Shown here: in pieces, positions 1 to 6,484 of the stretch
How the letters are laid out: every line of letters begins with the position of its first letter
How positions within the stretch are numbered: position 1 is the first letter of the stretch
Assembly: GCA_043758105.1 (NCBI GenBank)
Contig: JAYVOF010000058.1
Span: 1 to 15,867, forward strand
DNA length: 15,867 nucleotides
Direction: 5' to 3'
From: JANPPS01 sp043758105
Lineage (GTDB): Bacteria > Pseudomonadota > Alphaproteobacteria > Acetobacterales > Acetobacteraceae
The notes under the pieces: generated by a model
What the model was told of the DNA's origin: nothing
The model's database searches: none
The model's input: the letters and a program-made list of their open reading frames with translations, nothing else
Translations under genes and position numbers: made by a program

Positions 1-952
1 CGGCCAAGGCATGAGTCAGGCTGCCGCAGCCCGCGAACAACTCGATAATGCGGGCCTTGGCCTGTAGGGCGGGCAGAGCGTCCAGCACGCCGGCAATGAT
101 CGCCGCCTCACCCTCGCGCGACGCCTGCAGGAACGCGCCTGGGGGCACCCCCGTCACCATGCCACCCAGCGACGTCGTGGCGGGACGGAGCAGACACGCA
201 GGCTCGGGCGCGCCCAGGCTGCCGCGCTGCAGGCCCGATGCCCAGGAGATGCGCGGCATGCCGTGCGCGGTGGCGAACGCGGTCAACAGCGTGCGGTCCA
301 CCGCGTTCAGCGCGCCATCCGTCCGCAGCAGCAAATCCGGCCCGCTATCCAATAAATTCACCACCGCCGACCCGTCCCGCCGCAACCCCGTCAGCCGCTG
401 CAGCACGGGGCGCAGCGCCTGTAATAATGTGAACAACACCGGATGCAGGATCGGGCAGGCGTGCATGTCCACGATGTCGGCGGAGCGCCGCCGATGGAGG
501 CCCATCAGCACGGACGGCCCATTACGGCGAATGGCGATGTCCATGCGGCGGCGCGCCCCGGGCGGGGTGCGCACCAGCACCGGGTCATCACCGTCCCAGC
601 CGAGGCGCTGCAGCACCTCGCCGACCTGGCCCGCTTTCCACGCCGCATACCCGGCATCCGACCAATGCTGCAGCGTGCAGCCGCCGCATTGCTGGGCCGA
701 GCCAAAATGCGGGCAGGGCGGGGCGACGCGGTCCGGCGATGGCTCGAGCACGACGGTGTCCGCGGTCCATCCCTCGCCACGCTTGGCGAGCGCACCGGGT
801 TGCACGAGTTCGCCGGGCAGGGTGTAGGGCGCATAAAGCTGCGCCTCGTTGCCGAACCCGCCGATGCCGTCACCATCCGCGCCGACGCGCTGGATTCGGA
901 CCGGCTCGGCTGCCGGAAGTCGCCTGTTCGCAGGAAGCGGGGCCGCGGTCAC
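1..952 (-). CDS. Class I SAM-dependent RNA methyltransferase, RlmD/TrmA superfamily (3' end cut by window edge)
   Basis: Members of this family methylate C5 of a uridine in rRNA or tRNA using S-adenosylmethionine. The reading frame opens at a GTG (950-952) that overlaps the gcdH stop as GTGA and stays open for 317 codons to the window edge. An N-terminal TRAM-like stretch (about residues 18-75) is followed by CPHFGSAQQCGGCTLQHW, which gives C80, C89 and C92. A fourth cysteine, C166, sits in HACPILHP. Four cysteines in this arrangement match the iron-sulphur site of RlmD (RumA). PPGAFLQASREGEAAI (before residue 290) and ELFAGCGS (304-311) match the start of the SAM-binding Rossmann fold. The catalytic cysteine and general-base regions would lie beyond the left edge. 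The exact target (23S rRNA or tRNA) cannot be decided, so no symbol is given. The overlap with gcdH suggests coupled translation. Confidence 0.9.
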   Translation of the reverse strand, partial: MTAAPLPANRRLPAAEPVRIQRVGADGDGIGGFGNEAQLYAPYTLPGELVQPGALAKRGEGWTADTVVLEPSPDRVAPPCPHFGSAQQCGGCTLQHWSDAGYAAWKAGQVGEVLQRLGWDGDDPVLVRTPPGARRRMDIAIRRNGPSVLMGLHRRRSADIVDMHACPILHPVLFTLLQALRPVLQRLTGLRRDGSAVVNLLDSGPDLLLRTDGALNAVDRTLLTAFATAHGMPRISWASGLQRGSLGAPEPACLLRPATTSLGGMVTGVPPGAFLQASREGEAAIIAGVLDALPALQAKARIIELFAGCGSLTHALA

Positions 953-2193
953 CCCCCGAACGCGCTGAGCCCCGTCTGCGCCCGCCCCAGGATCAACGCA
1001 TGCACGTCATGCGTGCCCTCATACGTGTTGACTGCCTCGAGGTTCATGACGTGGCGGATCACGTGATATTCGTCCGAAATCCCGTTGCCACCGTGCATAT
1101 CCCGCGCGACCCGGGCGATATCCAATGATTTACCGCAATTATTGCGCTTCATCAGGCTGATCATCTCCGGTGCCGCCCGGTGCTCTTCCATCAGTCGCCC
1201 CAGCCGCAGCGCGCCCTGGATCCCCAGCGTGATTTCCGTCTGCATGTCCGCCAGCTTCTTCTGGATCAGCTGGGTCGCCGCCAACGGACGGCCGAACATC
1301 TGGCGTTCCATCGTGTAGGTCCGGGCCGCGTGCCAGCAGAACTCCGCCGCACCGAGGGCACCCCAGGAAATCCCATACCGCGCGTTGTTCAAGCATGAGA
1401 ATGGTCCGCGCAGGCCCTTGACGTTCGGCAGTTCGTTCGCCGCCGGCACGAACACATCCTGCATCATGATCATGCCGGTGATGGACGCGCGGAGCGAAAA
1501 CTTGCCCTCGATCTTCGGTGCTGTCAGCCCGGCCATGCCCTTTTCCAGGATATAGCCCTTGATATCGCCGGCGTCGTTCTTCGCCCACACGACAAACACA
1601 TCGGCGATGGGCGCGTTGGTGATCCAGGTCTTGCTGCCGTTCAGCACAAACCCACCATCGACCGCCTTCGCCCGCGTCCGCATGCTGGCCGGATCGGACC
1701 CGGCATCCGGCTCGGTCAGGCCAAAGCAGCCGACGAACGTGCCCGCGCGCAATTTCGGCAGAAACCGGTCCTTCTGGTCCTCCGATCCGAACGCCCAGAT
1801 CGGATACATCACCAGCGAGCTCTGCACGCTGAATGCGCTCCGATACCCGCTATCGACTCGCTCCACTTCCCGCGCGATCAGGCCATACGCCACATACCCC
1901 ACGCCGGCACAGCCATGGCTGTCGAGCGTGGCGCCGAGGAAGCCCATCTCGCCCATCTCGGTCATGATTTCGCGGTCGAAGGTCTCGTGCCGGTTCGCCA
2001 GCAGCACCCGCGGCATAAGCTGTTCCTGGCAATAATCCCGCGCCGCGTCGCGGATCGCCCGCTCGTCCTCCGAAAGCTGCTCTTCGAGCAACAGAGCATC
2101 GTCCCATGTGAATGAACCCATCTTACCCGGGTTCGGGCGATCCTCCGTGAGGCGTACCGACTCGGCAGGCTGGACGGGCGCGATGACGTTCAT
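949..2193 (-). CDS. gcdH: Glutaryl-CoA dehydrogenase
   Basis: This FAD enzyme oxidises and decarboxylates glutaryl-CoA to crotonyl-CoA in the breakdown of lysine, tryptophan and glutarate, passing electrons to ETF. The protein has 414 residues, the usual family size. The acyl-CoA dehydrogenase order is visible: an alpha-helical N-domain (about 35-150), the FAD/substrate motif CFGLTEPDAGSDP (156-168), KTWITNA (188-194) and a C-terminal helical domain (about 265-400). ERVDSGYRSAFSVQSSLVM holds E111 and R118, which match the glutarate-carboxylate pocket of characterised GCDHs. EAVNTYEGTHDVHALILGRA carries the catalytic base E392 and is diagnostic of GCDH against other acyl-CoA dehydrogenases. 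The ATG at 2193 has an AAGGGG ribosome site 7 bases upstream. The gene lies 15 bp after the helicase stop and overlaps the next gene by 4 bp. No electron-transfer or CoA-transferase partner is nearby. Confidence 0.95.
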   Translation of the reverse strand: MNVIAPVQPAESVRLTEDRPNPGKMGSFTWDDALLLEEQLSEDERAIRDAARDYCQEQLMPRVLLANRHETFDREIMTEMGEMGFLGATLDSHGCAGVGYVAYGLIAREVERVDSGYRSAFSVQSSLVMYPIWAFGSEDQKDRFLPKLRAGTFVGCFGLTEPDAGSDPASMRTRAKAVDGGFVLNGSKTWITNAPIADVFVVWAKNDAGDIKGYILEKGMAGLTAPKIEGKFSLRASITGMIMMQDVFVPAANELPNVKGLRGPFSCLNNARYGISWGALGAAEFCWHAARTYTMERQMFGRPLAATQLIQKKLADMQTEITLGIQGALRLGRLMEEHRAAPEMISLMKRNNCGKSLDIARVARDMHGGNGISDEYHVIRHVMNLEAVNTYEGTHDVHALILGRAQTGLSAFGG

Positions 2194-2200
2194 GGGACAG

Positions 2201-2206
2201 CCCCTT
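2201..2206 (-). promoter_or_regulatory. Ribosome binding site of gcdH
   Basis: AAGGGG is read on the minus strand 7 bases before the ATG at 2193, inside the 15-bp gap after the helicase stop. It fixes the gcdH start and fits re-initiation within one operon. Confidence 0.6.
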
Positions 2207-2208
2207 AT

Positions 2209-4053
2209 TTATTCGACCGGCACGGGAGTCTCGGCCGGCGCACGAACACCGGCGCGCGGCAACCGTAGCAGCATGAACGCAGGCACGTCCTCACCGAATC
2301 CGACAATCGATGAGCCGAGGTCCTCATCACGCCGGCGCGGATCCCGTGGGCGTGAGCGTTCGAAACGCGGCTCGTCCCGTTTAGATTCCTCCCGCCTGGG
2401 ATCCTCGCGCCGTGCCTCAACGCGGCGCGGCTCATCCCGTTCGCGGCGCGGCTCATCTCGGTCGCGGCGCGGCTCGGGCCGGGGCGGAGCTTGGATCGTG
2501 GCTTCTGGCCCCGCGGCTGCGATCTCCACCGCAACATCGGGCTTGCGCGCCCGGCTCCGGCGGGGCTTGGGTGGCGGCGCGTCCGGTGCCAGCGAGGCCT
2601 CGGGGGCCGGGCTGTCTTCCTTGGGCCGGGCAGTGCGGGACCGTGACGGCTTCTCCACCGCCTTAGTGCCCCGGCCACGGCCGCGGCGACGCTTGCCGTC
2701 ATCCTCCGGGAACGCCACCGGGTCCATGCCGTCCACCGCGATGCGCGGGATTTCGGCGCCCACCAGCTTCTCGATCGCATCCACGAACCCGCGGTCATCC
2801 GGGGCGGCCAGGGTGAACGCATGCCCGGTCAGCCCGGCGCGGCCCGTGCGCCCGATCCGGTGCACATAATCCTCGGCATGGATGGGCACGTCGAAGTTGA
2901 ACACATGGCTCAACCCGCCAATGTCCAGCCCCCGCGCCGCCACGTCCGAGCACACCAGCAAACGGATCTCGTTCGCCTTGAACTTGGACAGTGTGGCAAA
3001 CCGCTCCGGCTGGCTCATGTCGCCATGCAGCGAGCCCACGCTAAAGCCGTGCCGTTTCAACGACTTGAACAGGATATCCACATCCCGCTTCCGGTTGCAG
3101 AAAATGAGCGCGTTCTGCACATCCTCACTCCGGATCAACCGGCGCAGCGCCTCCCGCTTGTCTAAATCATCCACCACCGCGAGGCCTGCCACGATCGTAC
3201 TGGCGACGCTGGCCGGGCGGCTGACGGTGATCTCTTTGGGATTGGTCAGGAACGCGTCCGCCAAACGCCTAATCTCGGGTGCCATGGTCGCGCTGAAGAA
3301 CAACGTCTGGCGGTCTTTGGGCAGGAAGCCGACGATCTTCTCGACATCCGGAATGAACCCCATGTCCAGCATGCGGTCCGCCTCATCGATCACCAGAATC
3401 TTGGTGTCGGTCAGCAGCAAGCCGCCCCGCTCGAACAGATCCATCAACCGGCCCGGCGTCGCGATCAGGACGTCCACGCCCTTCATCAACGCCGCCTTCT
3501 GATCCGCCAAACTCTCGCCACCGATCAGCAGGGCGTGATTGAGGTTCAGGAACTTGCCATACTCGACAAAATTTTCCGCGACCTGCAGCGCCAATTCGCG
3601 TGTCGGCTCCAGGATCAGGCTGCGCGGCATGCGCGCCCGGGCACGGGAGCCAGAGAGGATGTCCATCAGCGGCAACACGAAAGACGCTGTCTTGCCCGTT
3701 CCGGTCTGCGCACAGCCCAGCACGTCGCGCCCCATGAACACGGCGGGGATCGCCTGCGCCTGAATGGGTGTCGGCACCCGGTAGCCCTTGGCCGCCACCG
3801 CCTGCACGATTTCGGGCGACAGGCCGAGATCGGCAAAGCCGTTCGGCTCCTCCTCCTCGCCCACCGGCTCCTCATCCCAGGCCGGGGGCGGTAACGCGGC
3901 CGCCGCCATTTCCGGCACAGCAGTGTCAACCGCCTCGAGTAATTCGGGCTGGGGCAATTCGGACTGGGACGCCTCGGTCTGCGGAGATTCGACCGGCATA
4001 TGCTCGGCCATGTGCGCGGTGTCGTCCGCCGGTGCGGTGGTAATATCCGTCAA
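2209..4053 (-). CDS. DEAD-box ATP-dependent RNA helicase, RhlE-like, with long charged C-terminal tail
   Basis: This protein would unwind RNA using ATP in ribosome assembly or RNA turnover. All core motifs are present in 614 residues: Q motif FADLGLSPEI...TPIQAQ (73-100), motif I AQTGTGKT (115-122), PTRELA (150-155), TPGR (199-202), DEAD (223-226), SAT (254-256), LIFCN (316-320), ARGLDI (373-378) and HRIGRTGR (398-405). An acidic, Pro/Glu-rich N-extension covers residues 1-70. After residue 453 comes a disordered Arg/Asp/Glu/Pro-rich tail with EPRRERD-type repeats. The last part, SSIVGFGEDVPAFMLL (581-596), looks like a conserved C-terminal peptide of alphaproteobacterial helicases. The start is TTG at 4053 with a weak GAGA site 7 bases upstream. 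ATGs at residues 15 and 19 are possible alternatives, because this N-terminus is poorly conserved. It is the first gene of a likely operon with gcdH. RhlE is favoured over DeaD because there is no DbpA-type C-terminal domain. Confidence 0.93.
   Translation of the reverse strand: MTDITTAPADDTAHMAEHMPVESPQTEASQSELPQPELLEAVDTAVPEMAAAALPPPAWDEEPVGEEEEPNGFADLGLSPEIVQAVAAKGYRVPTPIQAQAIPAVFMGRDVLGCAQTGTGKTASFVLPLMDILSGSRARARMPRSLILEPTRELALQVAENFVEYGKFLNLNHALLIGGESLADQKAALMKGVDVLIATPGRLMDLFERGGLLLTDTKILVIDEADRMLDMGFIPDVEKIVGFLPKDRQTLFFSATMAPEIRRLADAFLTNPKEITVSRPASVASTIVAGLAVVDDLDKREALRRLIRSEDVQNALIFCNRKRDVDILFKSLKRHGFSVGSLHGDMSQPERFATLSKFKANEIRLLVCSDVAARGLDIGGLSHVFNFDVPIHAEDYVHRIGRTGRAGLTGHAFTLAAPDDRGFVDAIEKLVGAEIPRIAVDGMDPVAFPEDDGKRRRGRGRGTKAVEKPSRSRTARPKEDSPAPEASLAPDAPPPKPRRSRARKPDVAVEIAAAGPEATIQAPPRPEPRRDRDEPRRERDEPRRVEARREDPRREESKRDEPRFERSRPRDPRRRDEDLGSSIVGFGEDVPAFMLLRLPRAGVRAPAETPVPVE
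2423..2485 (-). repeat. Three 21-bp tandem repeats inside the helicase tail
   Basis: Two nearly identical 21-base units (2423-2443 and 2444-2464) are followed by a decayed third (2465-2485). They encode the seven-residue EPRRERD/EPRRDRD pattern at about residues 524-544. The phase is a multiple of three, so copy number could change without breaking the frame. Weaker copies of the same EPRR/DPRR theme continue to about residue 575. Confidence 0.7.
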
Positions 4054-4128
4054 AAATAGGTCTCGATACAGAGTGGGGTGAGGTTCGCCAAAAGCGAAGC
4101 GGCCGCACGGTCACCGCGCGACATGGCG

Positions 4129-4157
4129 GATATCGGGAAATGATCCGCAAAAGTCAA
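4129..4157 (-). promoter_or_regulatory. Candidate sigma70-type promoter for the helicase operon
   Basis: On the minus strand TTGACT (4152-4157) is followed after exactly 17 bases by GATATC (4129-4134). This is a near-perfect -35 and a moderate -10 at ideal spacing, about 75 bases before the TTG start. The inferred transcript leader is roughly 65-70 bases and includes the TTCGC/GCGAA hairpin. It was judged by eye only. Confidence 0.4.
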
Positions 4158-4178
4158 GGATTTAGCCAACACCACTCC

Positions 4179-4184
4179 GATAAT
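4179..4184 (+). promoter_or_regulatory. Possible -10 element for the GH15 gene
   Basis: GATAAT matches five of six bases of the TATAAT consensus. No good -35 is seen at 16-18 bases (AAGGAT at 4156-4161 is poor). If it is used, transcription would begin near 4190. That leaves room for a leader before the ATG at 4265 but almost none before the ATG at 4196. Confidence 0.25.
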
Positions 4185-4264
4185 CGGCGCGCAACATGGC
4201 CAAAACGTCACGTTGCATGGCCGCCGGGCAACTTCCATCGCCGCCTGAACCTTTATGTCGCAGG

Positions 4265-6064
4265 ATGACCCAAAAGACCCCGCTGCCGATCGAAGACTAC
4301 GCCCTGATCGGCGATTGTATCACCGCCGCACTCGTGGGCCGCAATGGCAGCATCGACTGGCTGTGCTGGCCCCGGTTCGATAGTGCGGCCTGCTTCGCCG
4401 CCCTCGTGGGAAACCCGGACCACGGTCATTTTCAGATCGCTCCCCCCCAGATCGACCACACGACCCGGCAATACCGGAATGGCAGCCTCGTGCTCGAAAC
4501 GCTGTTCGACACGCCGGACGGCCAGGTGGCGTTGATCGACTTCATGGTGCCCGGCGCCGAGCACAGCACCATCGTCCGCATCGTCGAGGGCCGGGCCGGG
4601 CGCGTCATGATGCGGATGGAGCTGGCGCTGCGGTTCGATTACGGCCTGTCGGTCCCCTGGGTCACCAAGCGCCAGGGCGGCAACGGCATCGTCGCGATCG
4701 CGGGGCCCGACATGGTGGTCTTGCGCGCCCCGGTCGAGCTACGGGGTGAGGACCTGCAAACCGTGGCGGACTTCACCGTGGGCGCGGGCGAGCGCCTGCA
4801 TTTCGTGATGATCCACTGCGCCTCCCATCTGCGGCACCCGCCCCTGCCCGACGCCGACGACGCGCTGTTCATGACCGAGGCGTATTGGGCCGAGTGGTCC
4901 GGACGGAACAAATATGCCGGGCCGTGGGCTGCGGCGGTGCAACGCTCCCTGCTCACGCTGAAAGGCCTGACCTACGCGCCGACCGGGGGGATCGTGGCCG
5001 CACCGACCACGTCCCTGCCGGAGAAATTTGGCGGCGCGCGCAACTGGGATTACCGGTATTGCTGGCTGCGGGACGCCACCATCACGCTCTCCGCCTTCAT
5101 GCATGCGGGCTACACGCAGGAGGCCGAGGCGTGGGCCGACTGGCTGCACCGCAGCATCGCCGGGTCGGCCGATCAGGTGCAAATCATGTATGGCATCGCC
5201 GGCGAACGGCGCATCCCGGAATGGAAGGTCACCTGGCTGCCGGGCTATCAAGGCGCCGCCCCGGTCCGGGTCGGCAACGCGGCCGCGACCCAGCTGCAAC
5301 TGGATGTGTATGGCGAGGTGATGAATGCGTTGCATCTGGCGCGCACAGCCAAATTGTTGAGCACGTCGGAATCCTGGTCGCTGCAATGCTCTTTGCTCGC
5401 GCATCTGGAGAAGGTGTGGACGCTGCCGGACGAGGGCATGTGGGAGACCCGCGGCGGCGCGCGTCCGTTCACCTTCAGCAAGGTGATGGCCTGGCTCGCG
5501 TTCGACCGCTGCATCCACGATAGTGAGATGTATGGGCTGGAGGCGCCGCTAGAGCGATGGCGGGCGGTGCGGGACGAGATCCACCGGACGGTCTGCCGGG
5601 AGGGCTTCGACGCCGGCCGCCAAACGTTCGTGCAATCCTTCGGCTCGGGCGCGCTCGACGCCACGTCGCTGCTGATCCCGCTCACCGGGTTCTTGCCGTA
5701 TGACGATCCGCGCATCCAGGGCACGATCGCGGCCATCGAGCAGGACCTGCTGCACGAGGGCTTCGTGCTGCGTTACCGGGCAGAGGGCGAGGTGGACGGC
5801 CTACCGGACGGCGAGGGCGCGTTCCTGGCCTGCAGTTTCTGGCTCGCGACCGCCCTGCACTGCAGCGGGCGGGAGACGGAGGCGCGGGCGCTGTTCGAAC
5901 GGTTGTTGGCGCTCCAGAACGATGTGGGGCTGCTGGCCGAGGAGTACGACCCGGCGGCTTGCCGTTTCACCGGCAACTTCCCCCAAGCCTTCAGCCACGT
6001 AGCCCTCATCTCATCCGCCATGGCCCTCACTTCCCCCTCTCCCTCCAGGAAAGGGCCGGGGTGA
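4265..6064 (+). CDS. Glycoside hydrolase family 15 protein (glucoamylase/trehalase-like)
   Basis: GH15 enzymes cleave terminal alpha-glucosidic bonds by inversion. Bacterial members of this 600-residue class act on maltodextrins or trehalose. From the chosen start there are 599 residues: an N-terminal beta-rich domain (about 7-220) opening with PIEDYALIGDCITAALVGRNGSIDWLCWPRFDS, then the (alpha/alpha)6 catalytic barrel. NWDYRYCWLRDA (260-271) is the substrate-pocket signature. DEGMWETRGG carries the likely general acid E394, and LLAEEYDP carries the likely general base at E559 or E560. TGNFPQAFSH near the end is also family-typical. There is no signal peptide, so it is probably cytoplasmic. 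An in-frame ATG at 4196 would add 23 residues unlike the family; neither start has a well-spaced ribosome site. The final codons, SPSPSRKGPG and stop, lie in a REP-like palindrome. No trehalose or glycogen genes are adjacent, so the substrate is open. Confidence 0.9.
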   Translation: MTQKTPLPIEDYALIGDCITAALVGRNGSIDWLCWPRFDSAACFAALVGNPDHGHFQIAPPQIDHTTRQYRNGSLVLETLFDTPDGQVALIDFMVPGAEHSTIVRIVEGRAGRVMMRMELALRFDYGLSVPWVTKRQGGNGIVAIAGPDMVVLRAPVELRGEDLQTVADFTVGAGERLHFVMIHCASHLRHPPLPDADDALFMTEAYWAEWSGRNKYAGPWAAAVQRSLLTLKGLTYAPTGGIVAAPTTSLPEKFGGARNWDYRYCWLRDATITLSAFMHAGYTQEAEAWADWLHRSIAGSADQVQIMYGIAGERRIPEWKVTWLPGYQGAAPVRVGNAAATQLQLDVYGEVMNALHLARTAKLLSTSESWSLQCSLLAHLEKVWTLPDEGMWETRGGARPFTFSKVMAWLAFDRCIHDSEMYGLEAPLERWRAVRDEIHRTVCREGFDAGRQTFVQSFGSGALDATSLLIPLTGFLPYDDPRIQGTIAAIEQDLLHEGFVLRYRAEGEVDGLPDGEGAFLACSFWLATALHCSGRETEARALFERLLALQNDVGLLAEEYDPAACRFTGNFPQAFSHVALISSAMALTSPSPSRKGPG

Positions 6065-6172
6065 GGGAGGCGGCGCGTGGAGGGTCCGGACGCAGCGGCC
6101 CTGCGAAAACAAGCGCCGGCTCCTGCCGTTTCCCTCACCCCAATCCTCTCCCGGAGGGAGGGGGTCAGACTG
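6032..6172. repeat. Inverted pair of REP-like palindromes (REPIN-like), copy A
   Basis: The left unit (about 6032-6069) has the core CCCTCTCCC followed by GGGGTGAGGGA. The right unit (about 6131-6172) is its reverse complement in outline: TCCCTCACCCC (6131-6141), then CCTCTCCCGGAGGGAGG, which folds on itself. The GGGGTGAGGGA at 6059-6069 can pair with 6131-6141 across a 61-base spacer. The same pair type recurs at 12822-12934. It lies between convergent genes, where it could block read-through or protect 3' ends, but there is no T-run as in an intrinsic terminator. The left unit is the more degenerate of the two. Confidence 0.75.
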
Positions 6173-6189
6173 TCCTTCGAGCAGAAAAT

Positions 6190-6429
6190 TTAAAACCCGT
6201 TGCGGCGGCAGCCATACGGCGTCGGGTGGAAGTAAACCGGGCAAATGCGGTAGCCTGGGCGGAACCCGTTCGGCACGCAAAATCCCCGGAAGTCCCGATG
6301 ACCGCCGAGGCCGCAGCCGTCGCGCACAAGCTCGATCGCCGGGTTGGACGGCAGCGGCGGGGCGAACGCGGCCTGCACCGGTGCGGATAGGCCCAGCACT
6401 AAGGCGGCGAAGAGGGCAAACTTGGTCAT
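6190..6429 (-). CDS. Small secreted cysteine protein with GCG-type motif
   Basis: A 79-residue protein of unknown function. Residues 1-20 form a clear Sec signal peptide (KF, then a hydrophobic core, ending VQA before AFAPP). The mature part of 59 residues has four cysteines: C39, C51, C63 and C74. DGCGLGGHRDFRGFC resembles the GCGxGxHRGxxGxC motif seen in many short exported alphaproteobacterial proteins. The mature region reads as two similar halves, each with a cysteine pair 11-12 residues apart and each ending in GFCVPNGF or YGCRRNGF, which suggests two disulphides in the periplasm or outside the cell. An AAGGAG site 8 bases before the ATG supports translation. It follows the MdtC-like gene by 55 bp on the same strand, so it may share that transcript or have its own promoter. 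Confidence 0.8.
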   Translation of the reverse strand: MTKFALFAALVLGLSAPVQAAFAPPLPSNPAIELVRDGCGLGGHRDFRGFCVPNGFRPGYRICPVYFHPTPYGCRRNGF

Positions 6430-6437
6430 GGCGACAG

Positions 6438-6443
6438 CTCCTT
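6438..6443 (-). promoter_or_regulatory. Strong ribosome binding site of the small secreted protein gene
   Basis: AAGGAG is read on the minus strand with 8 bases to the ATG at 6429. It is the closest match to the consensus Shine-Dalgarno site among the starts examined here. It is the main evidence that this short gene is translated. Confidence 0.7.
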
Positions 6444-6484
6444 AATAAACTGTAAGGGTGACGCAGGATGCAAGGTGCCTCAAG

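Larger units (their letters stand above)
4054..4264. other. Divergent intergenic region between helicase and GH15 hydrolase
   Basis: This is a 211-bp spacer with opposite genes on either side. It is visibly more AT-rich in its right half (4135-4184) than the flanking genes. It contains a plausible minus-strand promoter, a weaker plus-strand -10, and a small inverted repeat TTCGC/GCGAA at 4084-4098. That repeat would form a hairpin in the helicase mRNA leader. No RNA gene or riboswitch is recognisable. Confidence 0.5.

Noticed and set aside
443..1066. Plus-strand frame of 207 residues opposite the methyltransferase, plus similar long plus-strand frames at 2108-2869, 7364-8245 and 12769-13893
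   Set aside because: High GC makes long antisense frames common. These lie opposite genes with clear catalytic motifs and show His/Arg/Pro-rich noise.
4050..4238. 62-residue minus-strand frame upstream of the helicase, ending in a TTGA overlap with its start
   Set aside because: No recognisable domain. It covers the promoter candidates and the start of the GH15 gene, and has a Cys/Pro-rich random-looking composition. The stop/start overlap looks accidental.
4196..4264. Earlier ATG of the GH15 gene
   Set aside because: The added 23 residues do not look like the family, there is no ribosome site, and the candidate -10 at 4179-4184 would leave almost no leader. It is kept only as an alternative.
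6130..6172. Intrinsic terminator after the GH15 gene
   Set aside because: A hairpin is present (CCTCTCCCGGAGGGAGG) but no T-run follows on either strand, so it is better described as a REP-like element. It may still hinder read-through.
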